Assembly: GCA_021781415.1 (NCBI GenBank)
Contig: JAJXWW010000157.1
Location: forward strand, 26,351 to 90,350
DNA from: Planctomycetota bacterium
Lineage (GTDB): Bacteria > Planctomycetota > Planctomycetia > Gemmatales > Gemmataceae
Direction of reading: 5' to 3'
Length of the DNA: 64,000 nt
Position numbers and translations under genes: made by a program. Position 1 is the first letter of the stretch. Each line of letters starts with the position of its first letter. This document shows, piece after piece, positions 44,673 to 54,168 of the stretch. Below the pieces are notes generated by a model that saw only the letters and a program-made list of their open reading frames with translations, had not been told where the DNA came from and made no database searches.

Positions 44673-46259
44673 TCAAGAAGAAGCGTCCGATGAAGGGCCG
44701 CGAGGCAAGATGGTCCAAACGATCCGCGCGGCCTGTTTAGCCGAGGTCAGCAGTTGATGAAAGATTTTGCGCACCTTGTTTTCGTCGATTTCCGCGCGAA
44801 TGCAGCGCAGCAGAGCCACGCCGCGCGCTTCGTCCAATTGCTCCGCCACGGCGGGCAGCAGATCCTCTTCGATGCCATGGACTTTCCCAATCGATGTGCA
44901 AACGGGAACGATTCCGGCGGCATATGCTCCGATGTCACCCCATGCCGCCTCCACGGCCTGCCGGATGTTCTCTTCCTTGGGCCGTTTGGGCTGCCGCCAA
45001 TCGTAGGGGGGAGACCATTCGAGGGCGGGGGAGAGCAGATCGATGTGTGTCAGCACGGCCAACAGCGGCGGTCTCTTGACTTCGGGATGCGAAACAAACC
45101 AACTTTGTAGTTGAACTAGCATCTGGACATCGGCTTGGCGCGCCGCGCTCCGAGCGTGCAAAACCAGCACCATCAAGTCGGCCTTTCGAGCCGCCTCCTG
45201 CGTCGCGGCGAGTTGATCTTCCTTCGGTCCCTCGCGGCCATATCCCACGGTATCGAACAAGAGCAATCGCGCGGGGATGTTTGGTGGCCGCAGGTCGTAG
45301 CCCTGTACTCCGGCGGTCGCGGGCAGGACATCGGTTCGAGCGAGTTGTTCTCCGAGCAAGGCGTTGACGAGGCTGGATTTGCCGGCCTTCACCTGGCCGA
45401 ACAAGACGATTGCCACCTGTCGAGGCCCTTCCTCGGTCCTTGGAGCGCGGGATTCAACGGGCGGCTTCAGGTCCGGTTGCGGCGAAGGGAGGCTCTCCTC
45501 GGCCATCAATTCCCGATAGCGCGTAACCCCGATGCGCAGCCGACCGCTATTCAATTCGATCAGATACGTCCCCAAGCGATGGAGGTAGACCGTGTGAAAC
45601 CATACGAATAAGTTTTGCTGAAACATTTGCCACGGCTGCGACAAGCCGAACCTCGAAGCCGCGTAGCGCGTTCCCGTCTCCAGAGGAGAAAAAAGAGCGG
45701 TAAAGGCCCAATAAAGATTGCTCGCCGGTTGATACCACTCGAGGGCCCGGCGGGCGCGTCGCCAATCGCCCACGGTCAACAAGTGTCCGCCCGGCACATA
45801 GCGATCGACCAATTCGTTGAGATCGCGGGTGGCCAATTCGATCGCCGATAGTATCTCTGGGACCGTCAGATCGTTCGCGGGATCGATCGATCCGGGATGG
45901 TAGAAAGCCGCCAACTTCGCCGCCAACTCTTTCGCCGTCGTCCAGTAGTGATCGATACTCGAGAGTTCTTCTTGGGGAAGCGAAGCGCCCTTCTTCGCCT
46001 CCGCTTGGACCAATTCCCAAGCGCGATTGTCTTGTTCGGTCCAATGGCGGGGAGTCGTCGCTTCCGGCGGATGCAAGAGAAGGCGTTTGCGTTGCCAGTG
46101 CCAGCCGAGGAAATAACCGATCCCCATGCACAGCGCCAACGGCCACCAGACGAGAAAACTCCAACCCTGAATCCACAGAAAATACGAACCCGCGCCCACA
46201 AAAAACAAAAGGGGCGACAGGATCAACCCGAGGACGACCAGCACGCGCCAACGGCTCAT
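44673..46259 (-). CDS. Membrane-associated GTPase, tandem copy 2
   Basis: A 528-residue protein from the ATG at 46259, with GAGGAG upstream; the frame to 46478 is overextended. Two hydrophobic helices sit at the N-terminus (VLVVLGLILSPLLFFVGAGSY, FLVWWPLALCMGIGYFLG). A GTPase domain starts near residue 290 with P-loop GQVKAGKSS, then TAGVQGYD, LLFDTVGYG (DxxG) and LTHIDLL (base motif). The family of such membrane GTPases has no known function. It follows the other GTPase gene by 17 nt and is presumably in the same operon. Confidence 0.85.
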   Translation of the reverse strand: MSRWRVLVVLGLILSPLLFFVGAGSYFLWIQGWSFLVWWPLALCMGIGYFLGWHWQRKRLLLHPPEATTPRHWTEQDNRAWELVQAEAKKGASLPQEELSSIDHYWTTAKELAAKLAAFYHPGSIDPANDLTVPEILSAIELATRDLNELVDRYVPGGHLLTVGDWRRARRALEWYQPASNLYWAFTALFSPLETGTRYAASRFGLSQPWQMFQQNLFVWFHTVYLHRLGTYLIELNSGRLRIGVTRYRELMAEESLPSPQPDLKPPVESRAPRTEEGPRQVAIVLFGQVKAGKSSLVNALLGEQLARTDVLPATAGVQGYDLRPPNIPARLLLFDTVGYGREGPKEDQLAATQEAARKADLMVLVLHARSAARQADVQMLVQLQSWFVSHPEVKRPPLLAVLTHIDLLSPALEWSPPYDWRQPKRPKEENIRQAVEAAWGDIGAYAAGIVPVCTSIGKVHGIEEDLLPAVAEQLDEARGVALLRCIRAEIDENKVRKIFHQLLTSAKQAARIVWTILPRGPSSDASS

Positions 46260-46276
46260 TCTTAAAATCTCCTCGC

Positions 46277-47461
46277 TCAAGATTTTCGCCTCCACAGTTG
46301 CTCTGCCTGAGCCAATTGCTCGCGGTAATAGCGGCGTAGGTCTTCGCTCTTCGGAACATGACCTCGATGCACGGCACGATAATAGAAGCAAAACGCTTTG
46401 CCCAAGGCGAAGGTCGAGGCACCGGCCAAGGCACCGCTCGTCACCGATCCGAAGGCGGTTCCAACGTAGGGGATACACTTCAAGACCGAGCGCGACCCTT
46501 GTCGCAGGATCAGTCCGAAACCGAGTGACCCGGCGATTTCCAAGAAGCGCTGTGCGCTCAGCGGCTGCCCGTACAGCAGCGCCAGGCGATACACCATGCG
46601 CGTTTGCACCGCCGACAAGAGCATGAGATCGACCAACGGAACGGGCAGAGCGGCGGCCGTGGCCGCAAGGCTGCTGTACGAGAGGATATAGGGCAATGCC
46701 TGCTGGGCATAGAATTCTTGCAATTCACGACCCGCCTCCGCCAGCGACAACAGAGTTTGACGGAAGGCGTGGGGCAATAGCTCCACAAGTATCTGACGCA
46801 GCAATGGCCCACCGTAATCGGGATCGTTAAATCCTTCATCGGCAGGTGTCAAATCGACCGCCACGATGCGATCCGTCAATCCCTCGAAGCGTCGGCGTTG
46901 TTCCATCAGGCTTCGCGTTAAATCCCGCGGCAGGGCAGGGCAGTCGGCGACGGACTCGCCGTCGATAGGAAAAGGGTAGGGGAGGGGATGCTGTTGTTGG
47001 GGATATGCCTCGTGCAGGCAGGTCAGCACCAACAAAACGGGTCGCGTTGGCTTGGCGCGACGAAGCGTTCGCAGGTGCGCCACCACATTTTCCTGCGCGT
47101 GATCGAGCGCTTTGACCGCTACCACAAGAACGTGCGCCCGATCGTTTAGCTTCTCCAAGTCCTCCGTCGGATCGTAACTCGGTTCGTCGAGACCTCGCGT
47201 ATCGAGAAAGGTTATCAACGGCGCTTCGTCGACGGGAAAGGCGTACTGGCGCGAGAACCGAGTACAAGGTTGAAAGCCCTTGCCGATCTCGGCGGACTCG
47301 GCTCCGGTTAGATATTTGACGATCGACGTTTTGCCGCTCTGCGTCTTCCCGAAGAGCCAGATGACCGGCGCGGGCATTTTTTCCCGCAAACGCTTGAGAC
47401 GTTCTTGCAGACGCGCGTCGCGCGCCTCCGAGGAAAACATTTCTCTTACTCTGTCGAACAT
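46277..47461 (-). CDS. GTPase with hydrophobic C-terminus (DUF697-like), tandem copy 1
   Basis: A 394-residue protein from the ATG at 47461 (MFDRVREMF), with GGAGAG upstream. P-loop GKTQSGKTS is near residue 40, followed by CTRFSRQ (switch I), TFLDTRGLDEP (DxxG) and VLTCLHEAYP. The C-terminal third is hydrophobic (SSLAATAAALPVPLVDLMLLSA, GTAFGSVTSGALAGASTFALG), as in the DUF697 region of YcjF-like proteins. The order is copy 1 then copy 2 on the minus strand. The pair may act together at a membrane. Confidence 0.85.
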   Translation of the reverse strand: MFDRVREMFSSEARDARLQERLKRLREKMPAPVIWLFGKTQSGKTSIVKYLTGAESAEIGKGFQPCTRFSRQYAFPVDEAPLITFLDTRGLDEPSYDPTEDLEKLNDRAHVLVVAVKALDHAQENVVAHLRTLRRAKPTRPVLLVLTCLHEAYPQQQHPLPYPFPIDGESVADCPALPRDLTRSLMEQRRRFEGLTDRIVAVDLTPADEGFNDPDYGGPLLRQILVELLPHAFRQTLLSLAEAGRELQEFYAQQALPYILSYSSLAATAAALPVPLVDLMLLSAVQTRMVYRLALLYGQPLSAQRFLEIAGSLGFGLILRQGSRSVLKCIPYVGTAFGSVTSGALAGASTFALGKAFCFYYRAVHRGHVPKSEDLRRYYREQLAQAEQLWRRKS

Positions 47462-47700
47462 GGAGTCTCTCCGCGACGTGCCGACCGCGCCGATCTCGCT
47501 CTCGGAAGCGCCTCGATTTCTCCGTCCATTGTACCGTTTTCTTGACGGAGGATGCTTCGATCCTCTCTCGGACAGGACGCGATTGGATAAATTTTGGAAC
47601 AATGCGCTCTTGACTCGGAATCGGAGATGGGCTATTTCCACGACAGTTTAGGGGGAGGTCCGTGGGCGTCTCGCGCCGGCGACAGAATCAGGGGAAGCGT

Positions 47701-48588
47701 ATGGCGGAGTCCTATTCCAGTAAATTGCACCTTTGGGAGGGCTGGATGCCGGTCCTCGTCAAAGGGCCGTCGCCGCCTTCGCCGAGCGATCGTTCCTTGC
47801 CGCAGCCGCATTATCGCACCGAATACGCGGACAATCTCTTTGCCGACGAAGCACTGAACGGCAAAAGGCGGCTTGGAGACGGAGCGGAACCGTTTACCTT
47901 ACAATGGTTTCTCGACATCGAGAGTGCCCGCCACAATCGGCAGGGACTTTGGATCCCCCATCTGCTCGAGTTCGTCAAGCATCGTGGAGAAACGCTTTTG
48001 GGTCTGGGCAACGGCTTGGGGACCGATTGGATTCAGTACGCGCGCCACGGCGCGGAAGTGATCTCGTGCTGTCCTTCTGCCGAGCGACTGGCACTCATTC
48101 AACGCAACTTCTCTCTGCGCGGTCTGAAGGGCGTATTCCTTCACGCCAATCCGCGCGCCATCCCCCTGGAATCCGCCTCCATCGACGTTTTGTGTGTCGC
48201 CAATTTATTGGAGGAGATCGACGAACCCCAAGCGGTCATCGACGAGATCTATCGTCTACTCAAACCGGGCGGCAAAGTATTGGCGGTGTTGCCGGCGCGC
48301 TTCGATCTCGACTATTGGCGTCGTCGTTGTTTCCCGTGGCACGCTTGGCGGCGCGGACGTAAAGAGACGAATCCCGAATCGGTCGGCTTCAGCGCCCGCG
48401 CGCTGCGCCAACTGTTCGGTCGATTCGTCGAAGCGCGCGTGTACAAGAGACATCTACGCCGGGCCGATGTGCCGCATCTTTGGCGCTGGTTGGCGCAACC
48501 ATTCCTCGAACGGATGTTTGGACGCTTATTAGTCGTGAAGGCGTTCAAACCGCTGAGCGCGGCCTTGCCCACTCTAATGGCCGCCTAG
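47701..48588 (+). CDS. Class I SAM-dependent methyltransferase
   Basis: The ATG at 47701 has AGGGGAAG directly upstream; a GTG at 47662 is less likely. The 295-residue protein has a SAM-binding motif near residue 100 (ETLLGLGNGLGTDWIQYA) and the post-motifs (IDVLCVANLLEEIDEPQAVIDEIYRLLKPGGKVLAVLP). The last domain is basic and aromatic (DYWRRRCFPWHAWRRGRKE). Substrate unknown. Two strong hairpins lie after its stop. It is divergent from the GTPase gene pair. Confidence 0.85.
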   Translation: MAESYSSKLHLWEGWMPVLVKGPSPPSPSDRSLPQPHYRTEYADNLFADEALNGKRRLGDGAEPFTLQWFLDIESARHNRQGLWIPHLLEFVKHRGETLLGLGNGLGTDWIQYARHGAEVISCCPSAERLALIQRNFSLRGLKGVFLHANPRAIPLESASIDVLCVANLLEEIDEPQAVIDEIYRLLKPGGKVLAVLPARFDLDYWRRRCFPWHAWRRGRKETNPESVGFSARALRQLFGRFVEARVYKRHLRRADVPHLWRWLAQPFLERMFGRLLVVKAFKPLSAALPTLMAA

Positions 48589-48621
48589 AACGGGTCGTGG
48601 AATCGATCGAAGGTCGAAATC

Positions 48622-48659
48622 GCAACAGGCCCACGAATGTTCATTCGTGGGCCTGTTGC
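48622..48659 (+). terminator. 18-bp perfect hairpin with 2-nt loop
   Basis: Arms 48622-48639 (GCAACAGGCCCACGAATG) and 48642-48659 are perfect reverse complements separated by TT. It starts 34 nt after the methyltransferase stop at 48588. A short T-run (TTGAATAA) follows. Works as a terminator or a cruciform. Confidence 0.75.
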
Positions 48660-48670
48660 TTTGAATAAGT

Positions 48671-48733
48671 CGAGGTAGTGGCTCCCAGCGCGAGACGGCG
48701 ACTCGACGCGAGCGCCATCCAGCCACTACCTCG
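48671..48733. repeat. Second hairpin: 13-bp inverted repeat
   Basis: CGAGGTAGTGGCT (48671-48683) pairs with AGCCACTACCTCG (48721-48733) across a 37-nt loop that itself has GCGCGAG/CTCGACGC-type symmetry. Together with the preceding hairpin it fills most of the gap. The rest of the 48589-48914 interval has no gene. Confidence 0.65.
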
Positions 48734-48914
48734 ATGGCTCCAGATCGTGGTGCTATCCGATTGAAACGTAGCCGATGGCTCGCTTGCCCGCAAGTAAATC
48801 GAGTGTCCGAAAGTCATATTTCTTCTCGATAGGATGCACAATGCAACGACTGGGAGGTTTGGCGCGTTGGGAGGAACGGGAGGAGTTCACCGCACGAACG
48901 GAGAAACGCATTCC

Positions 48915-49259
48915 ATGCCGCGTTACGTCATTCTCGAACACGACTATCCGATCCTACATTGGGATTTGATGCTAGAATCCGGCTCGATCTTGCGTACCTG
49001 GAGGCTAGCCGTACTGCCGAGTGCCGGCACTCTCGTCGTCGCCGAGGCCATCCACGATCATCGCCTGCACTATTTAGACTACGAAGGTCCGATTTCCGGC
49101 AATCGGGGACAAGTTGTCCGTTGGGATAGCGGCACATTTGCGACGCGAGATTGGAATGCCGAACGCATCGCCTTAACCCTCGTGGGAGAAAGGCTGAAGG
49201 GCGAGCTTGTCTTGGAGCGCGTTGCGGGAGAGGAGTGGAAAGCGGCGTTTATTCCATGA
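48915..49259 (+). CDS. Stand-alone LigD N-terminal (3'-phosphoesterase-type) protein
   Basis: A 114-residue protein matching the DNA polymerase ligase N-terminal domain: MPRYVILEHDYPILHWDLML has the His and HxD positions of the LigD 3'-phosphoesterase. The domain trims 3' ends in bacterial NHEJ. Here it is not fused to a ligase or polymerase, and no ku or ligD gene is seen in the window. The ATG at 48915 has GGAGAAA upstream. The last 11 bases overlap the end of the converging gene at 49249. Confidence 0.85.
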   Translation: MPRYVILEHDYPILHWDLMLESGSILRTWRLAVLPSAGTLVVAEAIHDHRLHYLDYEGPISGNRGQVVRWDSGTFATRDWNAERIALTLVGERLKGELVLERVAGEEWKAAFIP

Positions 49260-49980
49260 CCAATTTAATACCTGCGAACGGCGCGGCCAAAAAAGCATTG
49301 AGCGAGGCCGCATCCTTCGTGCGGCCCTGGATGTGGATAGCACCCGGTTCAATCTCAATCGTCTCCAATTCGAGGGTCGGATGTTGTTGCTCGGCCTGAA
49401 AGCGCAACAGGGCGACGGGGACACCGTCGTCTCGATACCAATCGACTCGGATGCCATTTTCTTGACAGGTTTTCGTGATGCCCTCCAATAGCGATTGCGA
49501 CGAGATCGGCAGCGCTCCCGCGTGAAAGCCAACCAGTTTCATGGCGACGACGTTGGGTTCGTCCTTGACCAGCCAAAAGTGAAGGTCGATGGAGACGACG
49601 GTACTCCACAATCCCGAACCGTAACGAAAGGCGATGCGAATGTTGTTTTTTTCGATGATAATGCGCGGATCGCTGATGCCTTCGGGCAATTCCTTAATGT
49701 GGCTCTGCATGAAATCTTCGGTCAGATAGCTGTTAATCTCGCCGTCCGTGAAACGATGTTCCCATTCTTGATCGTCCGGTTGATTGGCGACGGAATTGTA
49801 CATCTGAAGGAGCTTGTGCCAACATTTTTTTGACATCTGGTGTCGTTCTTCACCGGGCGGCACGGCGGAGCGAAGATAGATGCCTGGCTCGTAGCGGACG
49901 AGCATCCAAAGGCTCGCCCCCACTCCGCAGGTAAGGCAGAGGACTATGGCAATGGCGAGTAACAGCGATCGTCGGCTCAT
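49249..49980 (-). CDS. Membrane-anchored hypothetical protein
   Basis: A 243-residue protein from the ATG at 49980 (MSRRSLLLAIAIVL). An N-terminal signal-anchor (residues about 4-27) precedes a soluble domain with WEHRFTDGEINSYL, ISDPRIIIEKNNIRIAFRYG and LWSTVVSIDLHFWLV. The alternation of beta strands and a late amphipathic strand suggest an LmeA/DUF2993-like lipid-binding fold, but that is weak. The stop lies within the end of the LigD-type gene (11-nt overlap). Confidence 0.6.
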   Translation of the reverse strand: MSRRSLLLAIAIVLCLTCGVGASLWMLVRYEPGIYLRSAVPPGEERHQMSKKCWHKLLQMYNSVANQPDDQEWEHRFTDGEINSYLTEDFMQSHIKELPEGISDPRIIIEKNNIRIAFRYGSGLWSTVVSIDLHFWLVKDEPNVVAMKLVGFHAGALPISSQSLLEGITKTCQENGIRVDWYRDDGVPVALLRFQAEQQHPTLELETIEIEPGAIHIQGRTKDAASLNAFLAAPFAGIKLVME

Positions 49981-50227
49981 CCTTGGCCTCGCGATCCGCA
50001 AGAGAAGTGAACGCTCCGAAATCCTCGGAGCTACCTAGTGCGGAGATACACCCTTCGAGGCAAAAGATCAACGCCGAACACCAACCTTTCGCTCGATCGA
50101 CGACCGGAGAAAGAGAGCCGATTCGGAGCGCCGAAGCCGCGAGGAGAATCCGCGCCCGACGAGGAATGCAGGGCAGGGGAGGCAAGGCAACAATTCGAGG
50201 AAATCTCGCCTTCGATCGACACCTATT

Positions 50228-51601
50228 TCATCGTATGAGACTTTGCAATAGGCGAACCATCAATTCCATGACCTCCCGGGCTTGCAATTCGCTGAGAACG
50301 AGAGGCGGAGCGATGCGGACGACCTTGCGCGCCAGCGGACCCATCAGATGAATCCCATCGCCCTTGTCCGTTTCTCCTCGGTAGCAGGCGAGGACCGCGG
50401 CGTTGGCCCACTCGGAGGCGGATTTTCCTGCGTGGTCGCGGAATTCGACTCCCCACACCATCCCGCCCTTTTCCCCTCGAATATGGGCGATAAAAGGAAG
50501 CGATTTCAGCTGCACTAAGCCTGCCTCGACGATCGCCGACGCACGGCGATACTGAGCCAAGATGTCGGCGGAAGCAAACTCTTCCAACGTGGCGAGGACG
50601 GCGGCACAACAGATTGGGTTCGCGCTCCAAGTGTCCGAGGCTTCCCCGTAGTCGAGGGCGGCGAACACATCCGAACGGCCGGCGGCGGCGGCAACGGGCA
50701 CGCCGTTTCCCAACCCCTTTCCCAGCACCACGATGTCCGGCTCCAGTCCATAGGTTTCATAGGCAAACAAGTCGCCGGTGCGACCGAAGTTGGACTGTAC
50801 CTCATCCAGAATAAAAATAAGGTCGTGTTCGCGGCAAAACGCTTGGAGCATCCGCAAGTACGCGGCTGGCGGATGATACGAGCCGCCGCCTCCTAGATAC
50901 GGTTCGCTGATCAGAACGCTAAGCCGCCGCCCAAATTCGTGGTGTAAGGCGTCGAGTTCTCGGCGATACGGCGTCGGGTCGAACGATTGGCCGCGTCGGT
51001 CGATGTCCGCGCACTCGTCCATCGGAAACCCGATGAAGCGCACGCGCGGGTCGCGGTCGCGGTCGGTCTCACATCCCGTCACGGCTCCAGCCAATCCCTT
51101 TTTCCCATGAAATCCGTAGCGCGTGGCCACGATCGTGTCGCGGTTTCGATCGCGCGCCAGCGAGGCCCACAGCGCCTTTTGAATCGCTTCCGATCCCGAT
51201 GCCGCCCACAGAAGTTGCTGTAACCGCGACCCACCCGGACGGCTTTGCAGCGTCTCGATCAGGCGTTGGGATGCCTCGACTTCCACGGGCGTCACGGCAT
51301 TGTACGCCGTCATCGGCAGGGCAGGGGAGTAAGCGCCCGTTGTGGGGTGCCCCGACCAGTGCATGTGGGAGAAAAAACGATCCATCCATGATCGCGGATT
51401 GTGTCCGAGGTTCGCGACGAGGACGCCGGACGTGAAATCGTACAATCGCTTTCCCTCCGGGGTCCAATGAAACACACCGGCGCTGCGTGCAAGAACGGCT
51501 AATGTTGGAGTGTAGGTGCGCAAGGCGCGCGGTTCGTGGAGCGCAAGGGCGTCGCGTATCGGATTGGAAGCAGGCTCGTTCGCATGATGCAGCGGGTCCA
51601 T
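50228..51601 (-). CDS. Class III PLP-dependent aminotransferase
   Basis: A 457-residue class III aminotransferase. The ATG at 51601 has GGGAGG 7 nt upstream. The PLP-fold motifs are present: GSEAIQKALWASLARDR, FILDEVQSNFGRTG and the Schiff-base Lys in IVVLGKGLGNGVPVA. Close relatives act on acetylornithine, 4-aminobutyrate or glutamate-1-semialdehyde; I cannot choose. It lies 45 nt downstream of a Gfo/Idh/MocA gene on the same strand, and the two could act in an amino-sugar or cofactor path. Confidence 0.87.
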   Translation of the reverse strand: MDPLHHANEPASNPIRDALALHEPRALRTYTPTLAVLARSAGVFHWTPEGKRLYDFTSGVLVANLGHNPRSWMDRFFSHMHWSGHPTTGAYSPALPMTAYNAVTPVEVEASQRLIETLQSRPGGSRLQQLLWAASGSEAIQKALWASLARDRNRDTIVATRYGFHGKKGLAGAVTGCETDRDRDPRVRFIGFPMDECADIDRRGQSFDPTPYRRELDALHHEFGRRLSVLISEPYLGGGGSYHPPAAYLRMLQAFCREHDLIFILDEVQSNFGRTGDLFAYETYGLEPDIVVLGKGLGNGVPVAAAAGRSDVFAALDYGEASDTWSANPICCAAVLATLEEFASADILAQYRRASAIVEAGLVQLKSLPFIAHIRGEKGGMVWGVEFRDHAGKSASEWANAAVLACYRGETDKGDGIHLMGPLARKVVRIAPPLVLSELQAREVMELMVRLLQSLIR

Positions 51602-51645
51602 GATAATACCTCCCATTCGCGATGAATCGATCTCGTGCATTGCCC

Positions 51646-52950
51646 TTATACGGGGTTGGGATAAAGAATCGCAGGCTCGACCGCCCCTGGAGCGCGCAGG
51701 ACTAGCCCGCCCAGCGAGTCGTTGACCGAAACCATGCAGCCCGGTTGTCCCGCCGCGTGTCGCTGCAAAATGGCTTCTAACGCCTGCACGGCAGCCACCG
51801 TGGGACGGTCGGCGGAAAGATCGTTGTAGGCTAAATCGCTCATCTCTCGAAGTCGATGCGTTCGTTCATCCGCTGGACCGCCGAACTCGACGAAGGCAAC
51901 TTCCTCGAAGAATCGACGTATCACTTCCAGACCGTATCCGCGTTGGCTGCGTTCGTTCCACGGTTCGACAAAAGCGGCATTATAGTGATGGTTGGGTGTG
52001 TATTTCATCGAGATCGGCGTTCGCTCCTCGACTGTCACCTCGACGCCGCGTTTACGTTGGTGCGCGCTCCACACGCCGTTATCGAATCGAAATTGCACTT
52101 CTTGTTCGACGTAGCCGGGGAAATTGTCGGGCGTCACCCAACTCGTATGTATATCGAAAGCCGCTTCTCGACCGTCCGAGTAGCGATAAATCAATTGCAA
52201 TTGCACCGAGTCCCAGGTCGATCCCTCCGCCGGCCCCACGAGACCGCGCTGGCCCGTCGCACCGATGCGAGCGAGGCGAGCGCCGCCCGGCAACGACGAA
52301 CCGAAGGTGAAGTCGATGAGTTTGATGTAGTGTACGGCCACATATGTTCCTGGATTGCGTCCGTCGATCCATTCGGCAAATTGTTGCCCGCTGATTTGCT
52401 TGGGTTCCAATAGCGAACAATACCCATTATTAATGTGTCGAAGAGTGCCATCGACGACATGGGTGCGCAATTTTTTATGATCGGGGTCGGCCAATTTGTG
52501 ATAGACGACCTTGGCCAACACGCCTCGCTGCCGCGCTAGACTCTGCAATTCGTCCAGTTCCTGAAGTCGAAGAACCGAGGGCTTCTCGATGAGAACGTGC
52601 TTGCCGGCCTGTAGTGCCCGTCGCGCCGCGGCAAAATGGCGGTCGTCCGGCGTGGCCACGCAGACGAGATCGAGCGGCTCGGTTACGAGCCGCTCGATGG
52701 AGGAGTCTCCGCTACAATTCAGGAACGAACCGAGTCGGTCCCCGTGGGTTTCGCGCAGCTTTTCACCGCGCACACCCGTTCGGCTGGCCACCGCCGCCAA
52801 CTCAACCTCGACACATCCGAAGTTGCGGCGATACAAGCCTTCCGCGCGCAGCTGCGCGAGGAGAGGTCGATACGTCTCCTCAAATATCATGCCAAGTCCG
52901 ATCGCGCCGACGCGCAATCGGCGCGGGGTTGTGTTCGCAAGGGTGTTCAT
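51646..52950 (-). CDS. Gfo/Idh/MocA family oxidoreductase
   Basis: A 434-residue NAD(P)-dependent oxidoreductase: Rossmann motif RVGAIGLGMIFEETYRPLL and EKP motif in KHVLIEKPSVLRL. The C-terminal domain has WIDGRNPGTYVAVHYIKLIDF with a catalytic-type His. No Tat signal, so it is cytoplasmic, unlike the enzyme at 43273. It is the longest of three such proteins in the window. It is directly upstream of the aminotransferase gene, likely co-transcribed. Confidence 0.85.
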   Translation of the reverse strand: MNTLANTTPRRLRVGAIGLGMIFEETYRPLLAQLRAEGLYRRNFGCVEVELAAVASRTGVRGEKLRETHGDRLGSFLNCSGDSSIERLVTEPLDLVCVATPDDRHFAAARRALQAGKHVLIEKPSVLRLQELDELQSLARQRGVLAKVVYHKLADPDHKKLRTHVVDGTLRHINNGYCSLLEPKQISGQQFAEWIDGRNPGTYVAVHYIKLIDFTFGSSLPGGARLARIGATGQRGLVGPAEGSTWDSVQLQLIYRYSDGREAAFDIHTSWVTPDNFPGYVEQEVQFRFDNGVWSAHQRKRGVEVTVEERTPISMKYTPNHHYNAAFVEPWNERSQRGYGLEVIRRFFEEVAFVEFGGPADERTHRLREMSDLAYNDLSADRPTVAAVQALEAILQRHAAGQPGCMVSVNDSLGGLVLRAPGAVEPAILYPNPV

Positions 52951-53130
52951 ATCTCCAGAATAGAGGACGCCGTGCCCGAAGCAACCACAATGCGGCGGGA
53001 GACGGCTTTTGTTTTTTCATCCGAATCGTCCATTTCAAAGCTATAGTTGAAGGAATCGCCTTCTTCAGAGCAATCGTTCGTTCGTGCCGAAGCAGGGCAG
53101 GGACATTGCAGCCAGTTTCGAGTTTTCACC

Positions 53131-54168
53131 ATGAACCATTCCTCCGAGTTGCCAACGCTCAGCATGGTCGTTCCGCTTCTGAACGAGGAGGAGGTGATCG
53201 AGACGACCTACGCGACGCTCAAGAAGTATCTCGACCATTTGGGAGAGACTTACGAACTCATTTTTGTCGACGATGGTAGTACGGATCGGTCGCGCGCCAT
53301 CTTGGCCGCGCTGGCAACCATCGATCGATCCGTGCGAGTCGTGGTTCTGTCGCGGAATTTCGGCCACGAAATGGCGACGACGGCCGGGCTAAGGCATGCG
53401 CGAGGTCGGGCCGCGATCGTCATGGATGCCGATTTGCAAGACCCGCCGGAGATGATCGCGCGGTTCGTGGCCAAATGGCGCGAAGGGTACGAAGTTGTCT
53501 ACGGCGTTCGGAAAGAACGAAAGGGAGAGAGCTTTCTCAAGAAAGCGACTTCGTATGTCTTTTACCGTCTCGTGGCCCGGATCGCCGACGTGCCGATTCC
53601 AGCGGACACGGGCGATTTTCGACTTTTGGACCGTCGCGTTCTCGACGTGTATCGACGCTTTCAGGAGGAGCCACGATTCTTTCGCGGGCTAATCGGTTGG
53701 ATCGGGTTCCGTCAGGTCGGCATTCCTTTCGTCCGGCATTGTAGGGCAGGGGGGCGAACGAAGTATCGGTACAGTCGCTTGCTTCGGCTGGCATTCGATA
53801 CCATCACCGCTTTTTCGACCCTGCCCGCTTTGATCGTGACCCTGACGGCCGGCTCGTTCGCCCTCGCTAGCTTCGCAGGCTGCGCCGTCGCCGTGCTACT
53901 ATGGATGTTCGGCGCGATGGTCATGGAAGGCTGGATGTGGGCATCGCTGGGCTTTCTGCTCCTTTGGAACGTGCAGTTTCTCAGTCTGGCCGTGCTTGGC
54001 GAATATATCGTTCGCACCCATCGGCATGCGCAACGCCGTCCCCTTTATATCGTGGATTCCATTCTCGAATACGAACGAGAGGAACTCGAAGCGGGAACTC
54101 GGCACGACGCGGAGATGACAGCGACACTCGTTTGTCATCCATCCGAACTGTGTGAGATTCGACGGTGA
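53131..54168 (+). CDS. Family 2 glycosyltransferase (DPM1/ArnC-like)
   Basis: A 345-residue glycosyltransferase. The ATG at 53131 was chosen because the GT2 core begins soon after (SMVVPLLNEEEVIETTYATL). The nucleotide-sugar site has VDDGSTDRS and the metal motif DADLQDPPE. Two C-terminal membrane helices (TLPALIVTLTAGSFALASFAG and LGFLLLWNVQFLSLAVLGEYI) make it ArnC/GtrB-like: it moves sugar from a nucleotide to polyprenyl phosphate. It overlaps the next gene by 4 nt (GTGA), so the two are coupled. Confidence 0.92.
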   Translation: MNHSSELPTLSMVVPLLNEEEVIETTYATLKKYLDHLGETYELIFVDDGSTDRSRAILAALATIDRSVRVVVLSRNFGHEMATTAGLRHARGRAAIVMDADLQDPPEMIARFVAKWREGYEVVYGVRKERKGESFLKKATSYVFYRLVARIADVPIPADTGDFRLLDRRVLDVYRRFQEEPRFFRGLIGWIGFRQVGIPFVRHCRAGGRTKYRYSRLLRLAFDTITAFSTLPALIVTLTAGSFALASFAGCAVAVLLWMFGAMVMEGWMWASLGFLLLWNVQFLSLAVLGEYIVRTHRHAQRRPLYIVDSILEYEREELEAGTRHDAEMTATLVCHPSELCEIRR

